A DNA stretch of 6,789 bases, from the NCBI GenBank assembly GCA_902477365.1, contig CABSGW010000143.1:1-6789 (forward strand), written 5' to 3'. Source of the stretch: an uncultured Prevotellaceae bacterium (lineage in GTDB: Bacteria > Bacteroidota > Bacteroidia > Bacteroidales > Bacteroidaceae). Below, piece by piece: positions 5,476-6,789 of this stretch (position 1 is its first letter; each line of letters starts with the position of its first letter). The notes under the pieces were generated by a model. It was not told where the DNA came from and made no database searches. It was given only the letters and a program-made list of their open reading frames with translations. A program made the position numbers and the translations under genes.

Positions 5476-6789
5476 ATGAAACTCTCTAAAGTCATATCAT
5501 CCTTTTTGCTCATCGCTAACAGCCTTGGCCTTTCAGCAACAAATAACAACCGGGAACAACAAGTTGAAAATTTCTTTTTTCAATACTTGTTGGGACAAAC
5601 GAGCACATTCAACCACACCTCCCGCATCAAGCAATCCGAAGTTCCAGCCTATCGTGACAAGGTTTGGCGAATGTGGCAAGCAGCCAACAACCGCTTTTCA
5701 GAAGAAAAACTTATTCCGCTCAGTCCTCTCTCCGAGCAATCTGTCGGACGCTGGGTATTACCGGCTACACTTGAGCCGCATGCTGTGATGCCCTACTATT
5801 GGGGAACAAAAGGGAATCAACCCTCTTCAGACGGCTATCCCCTATTTCTGTACATTCACGGCTCAGGACACAAAGAGGCCGAATGGGCCACCGGACTGAA
5901 AATATGCCAGCACTTTGACGATGCTCCATCGGCTTACTTCATTCCGCAAATACCCAACGAAGGAAGCTTCTACCGCTGGTGGCAAAAAGCCAAGCAACAC
6001 GCATGGGAAAAGCTACTGCGACAAGCTTTGGTTTCCGGACAAATAGATCCCAACCGATTATATGTGTTCGGAATATCAGAAGGAGGATATGGTAGTCAGC
6101 GTCTGGCTTCTTTCTACGCCGACTATTGGGCCGGAGCAGGCCCAATGGCAGGTGGTGAGCCTCTTAAAAATGCGCCGGTCGAAAATTGCAGTAACATCGC
6201 CTTTTCGTTACTTACCGGCGACAAAGACACCGGTTTTTACCGAAATGTACTGAGTTCATACGTAAAGAATGCATTCGACAGTTTACAACGCTTACATCCG
6301 GACTATTACCGTCATCGAATAGAACTGATTCCCGGAAAAGGACACGGTATAGACTATCGTCCCACCACACCTTGGTTAAAACAGTACAAGCGCAACCCAT
6401 ACCCTAAATTTGTCAGTTGGGAAAACTTCGAGATGGACGGACTCTACCGCAAAGGCTTCTATAATCTGGCTATTCCGGCCCAAGCTTCCCAAACCGACCA
6501 TTCACGCATTCACTACGAAATGCAAATAACAGGAAACACCATATCCTTAAACGTGAACCATGTCAGCTATCAAACTACCGAAAAGGATCCTGTATGGGGC
6601 ATTGAGATGAAGTTTGCCAAACAGTACCAGCCGGTACAGCATGGTGATCTGACCATCTATCTGTGCGAAGAATTGATCAATATGCATCAAAAAGTAACCA
6701 TTACGGTCAACGGCCGGAAGGTTTTTCGAGGAAAAGTCTCACCCAATCTCCAAAGCATGGTAAACAGTTGTGCTACATTTTTCGACCCC
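5476..6789 (+). CDS. Secreted alpha/beta-hydrolase (esterase/peptidase-like), 3' truncated by the window edge
   Basis: The frame is open from ATG 5476 to the last base, giving 438 residues without a stop. Residues 1-21 (MKLSKVISSFLLIANSLGLSA) look like a Sec signal peptide with cleavage near Ala21; no lipobox cysteine is present, so a periplasmic or secreted enzyme is likely. The alpha/beta-hydrolase core shows the oxyanion segment LYIHGSGH (125-132), the nucleophile elbow GISEGG (199-204, Ser201), a probable acid in LLTGDKDTG (Asp249 or Asp251) and the histidine in GKGHGIDYRP (His290). The triad is thus complete by inspection. Residues about 312-438 form an extra beta-rich region with DLTIYLCEEL and KVTITVNGRKVFRGKV, as in large Bacteroidota esterases of the PHB-depolymerase/prolyl-oligopeptidase kind. 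Little may be missing at the C-terminus. The substrate is unknown; an ester, acylated glycan or peptide are all possible. It starts 45 bp after the MATE gene, with no TAnnTTTG box between, so it may be co-transcribed with it. Confidence 0.88.
   Translation, partial: MKLSKVISSFLLIANSLGLSATNNNREQQVENFFFQYLLGQTSTFNHTSRIKQSEVPAYRDKVWRMWQAANNRFSEEKLIPLSPLSEQSVGRWVLPATLEPHAVMPYYWGTKGNQPSSDGYPLFLYIHGSGHKEAEWATGLKICQHFDDAPSAYFIPQIPNEGSFYRWWQKAKQHAWEKLLRQALVSGQIDPNRLYVFGISEGGYGSQRLASFYADYWAGAGPMAGGEPLKNAPVENCSNIAFSLLTGDKDTGFYRNVLSSYVKNAFDSLQRLHPDYYRHRIELIPGKGHGIDYRPTTPWLKQYKRNPYPKFVSWENFEMDGLYRKGFYNLAIPAQASQTDHSRIHYEMQITGNTISLNVNHVSYQTTEKDPVWGIEMKFAKQYQPVQHGDLTIYLCEELINMHQKVTITVNGRKVFRGKVSPNLQSMVNSCATFFDP

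Noticed and set aside
5525..5788. Plus-strand frame of 87 codons near the hydrolase start
   Set aside because: It is a different frame inside the hydrolase gene; the hydrolase frame has a signal peptide and catalytic motifs.
1..6789. CRISPR arrays, tRNA or rRNA genes, insertion sequences, phage or integrase genes
   Set aside because: I looked for direct repeats, cloverleaf-like segments, transposase motifs and target-site duplications and found none; coding sequence fills nearly all of the window.

Overview
The window looks like an ordinary chromosomal stretch from a member of the Bacteroidales (Bacteroides-like). Three things point there. Promoter candidates fit the Bacteroidota form (-7 TAnnTTTG, with a TTTG-like -33 element where one can be found). 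Start codons lack obvious Shine-Dalgarno sequences. The proteins have Bacteroidota-style variants, such as an Mrp ATPase without the usual CxxC and a TrmB with a divergent SDPQMKK motif. The exact genus cannot be fixed from the sequence.

Layout: the 3' end of a branched-chain amino acid aminotransferase gene (ilvE, 2-376) is followed by a very long perfect hairpin (397-440) and a promoter (475-506). The promoter starts a tightly spaced three-gene plus-strand unit: trmB (531-1310, tRNA m7G46 methyltransferase), a 100-residue Dabb-family protein (1329-1631) and an Mrp/ApbC Fe-S carrier ATPase (1657-2763). A hairpin at 2784-2821 lies between mrp and a convergent minus-strand gene (2841-3794). 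That gene encodes a single-pass membrane protein with a long coiled coil and a beta-rich C-terminal domain of unknown function.

A 271-bp divergent intergenic region (3795-4065) carries two outward-facing -7 boxes with the same sequence (TAACTTTG) and a 12-bp palindrome between them. To its right, on the plus strand, are a DinF-type MATE efflux transporter (4066-5430) and, 45 bp later, a secreted alpha/beta-hydrolase (5476 to the window edge, 3' truncated). These two may be co-transcribed.

The functions are mostly housekeeping: amino acid metabolism, tRNA modification and Fe-S assembly on the left, efflux and a secreted hydrolase on the right. I see no CRISPR array, mobile element, RNA gene or convincing novel multi-gene system. 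The points most worth a second look are the Mrp protein's missing CxxC with a nearby CxC, the uncharacterised coiled-coil envelope protein, and the promoter architecture between the divergent genes.
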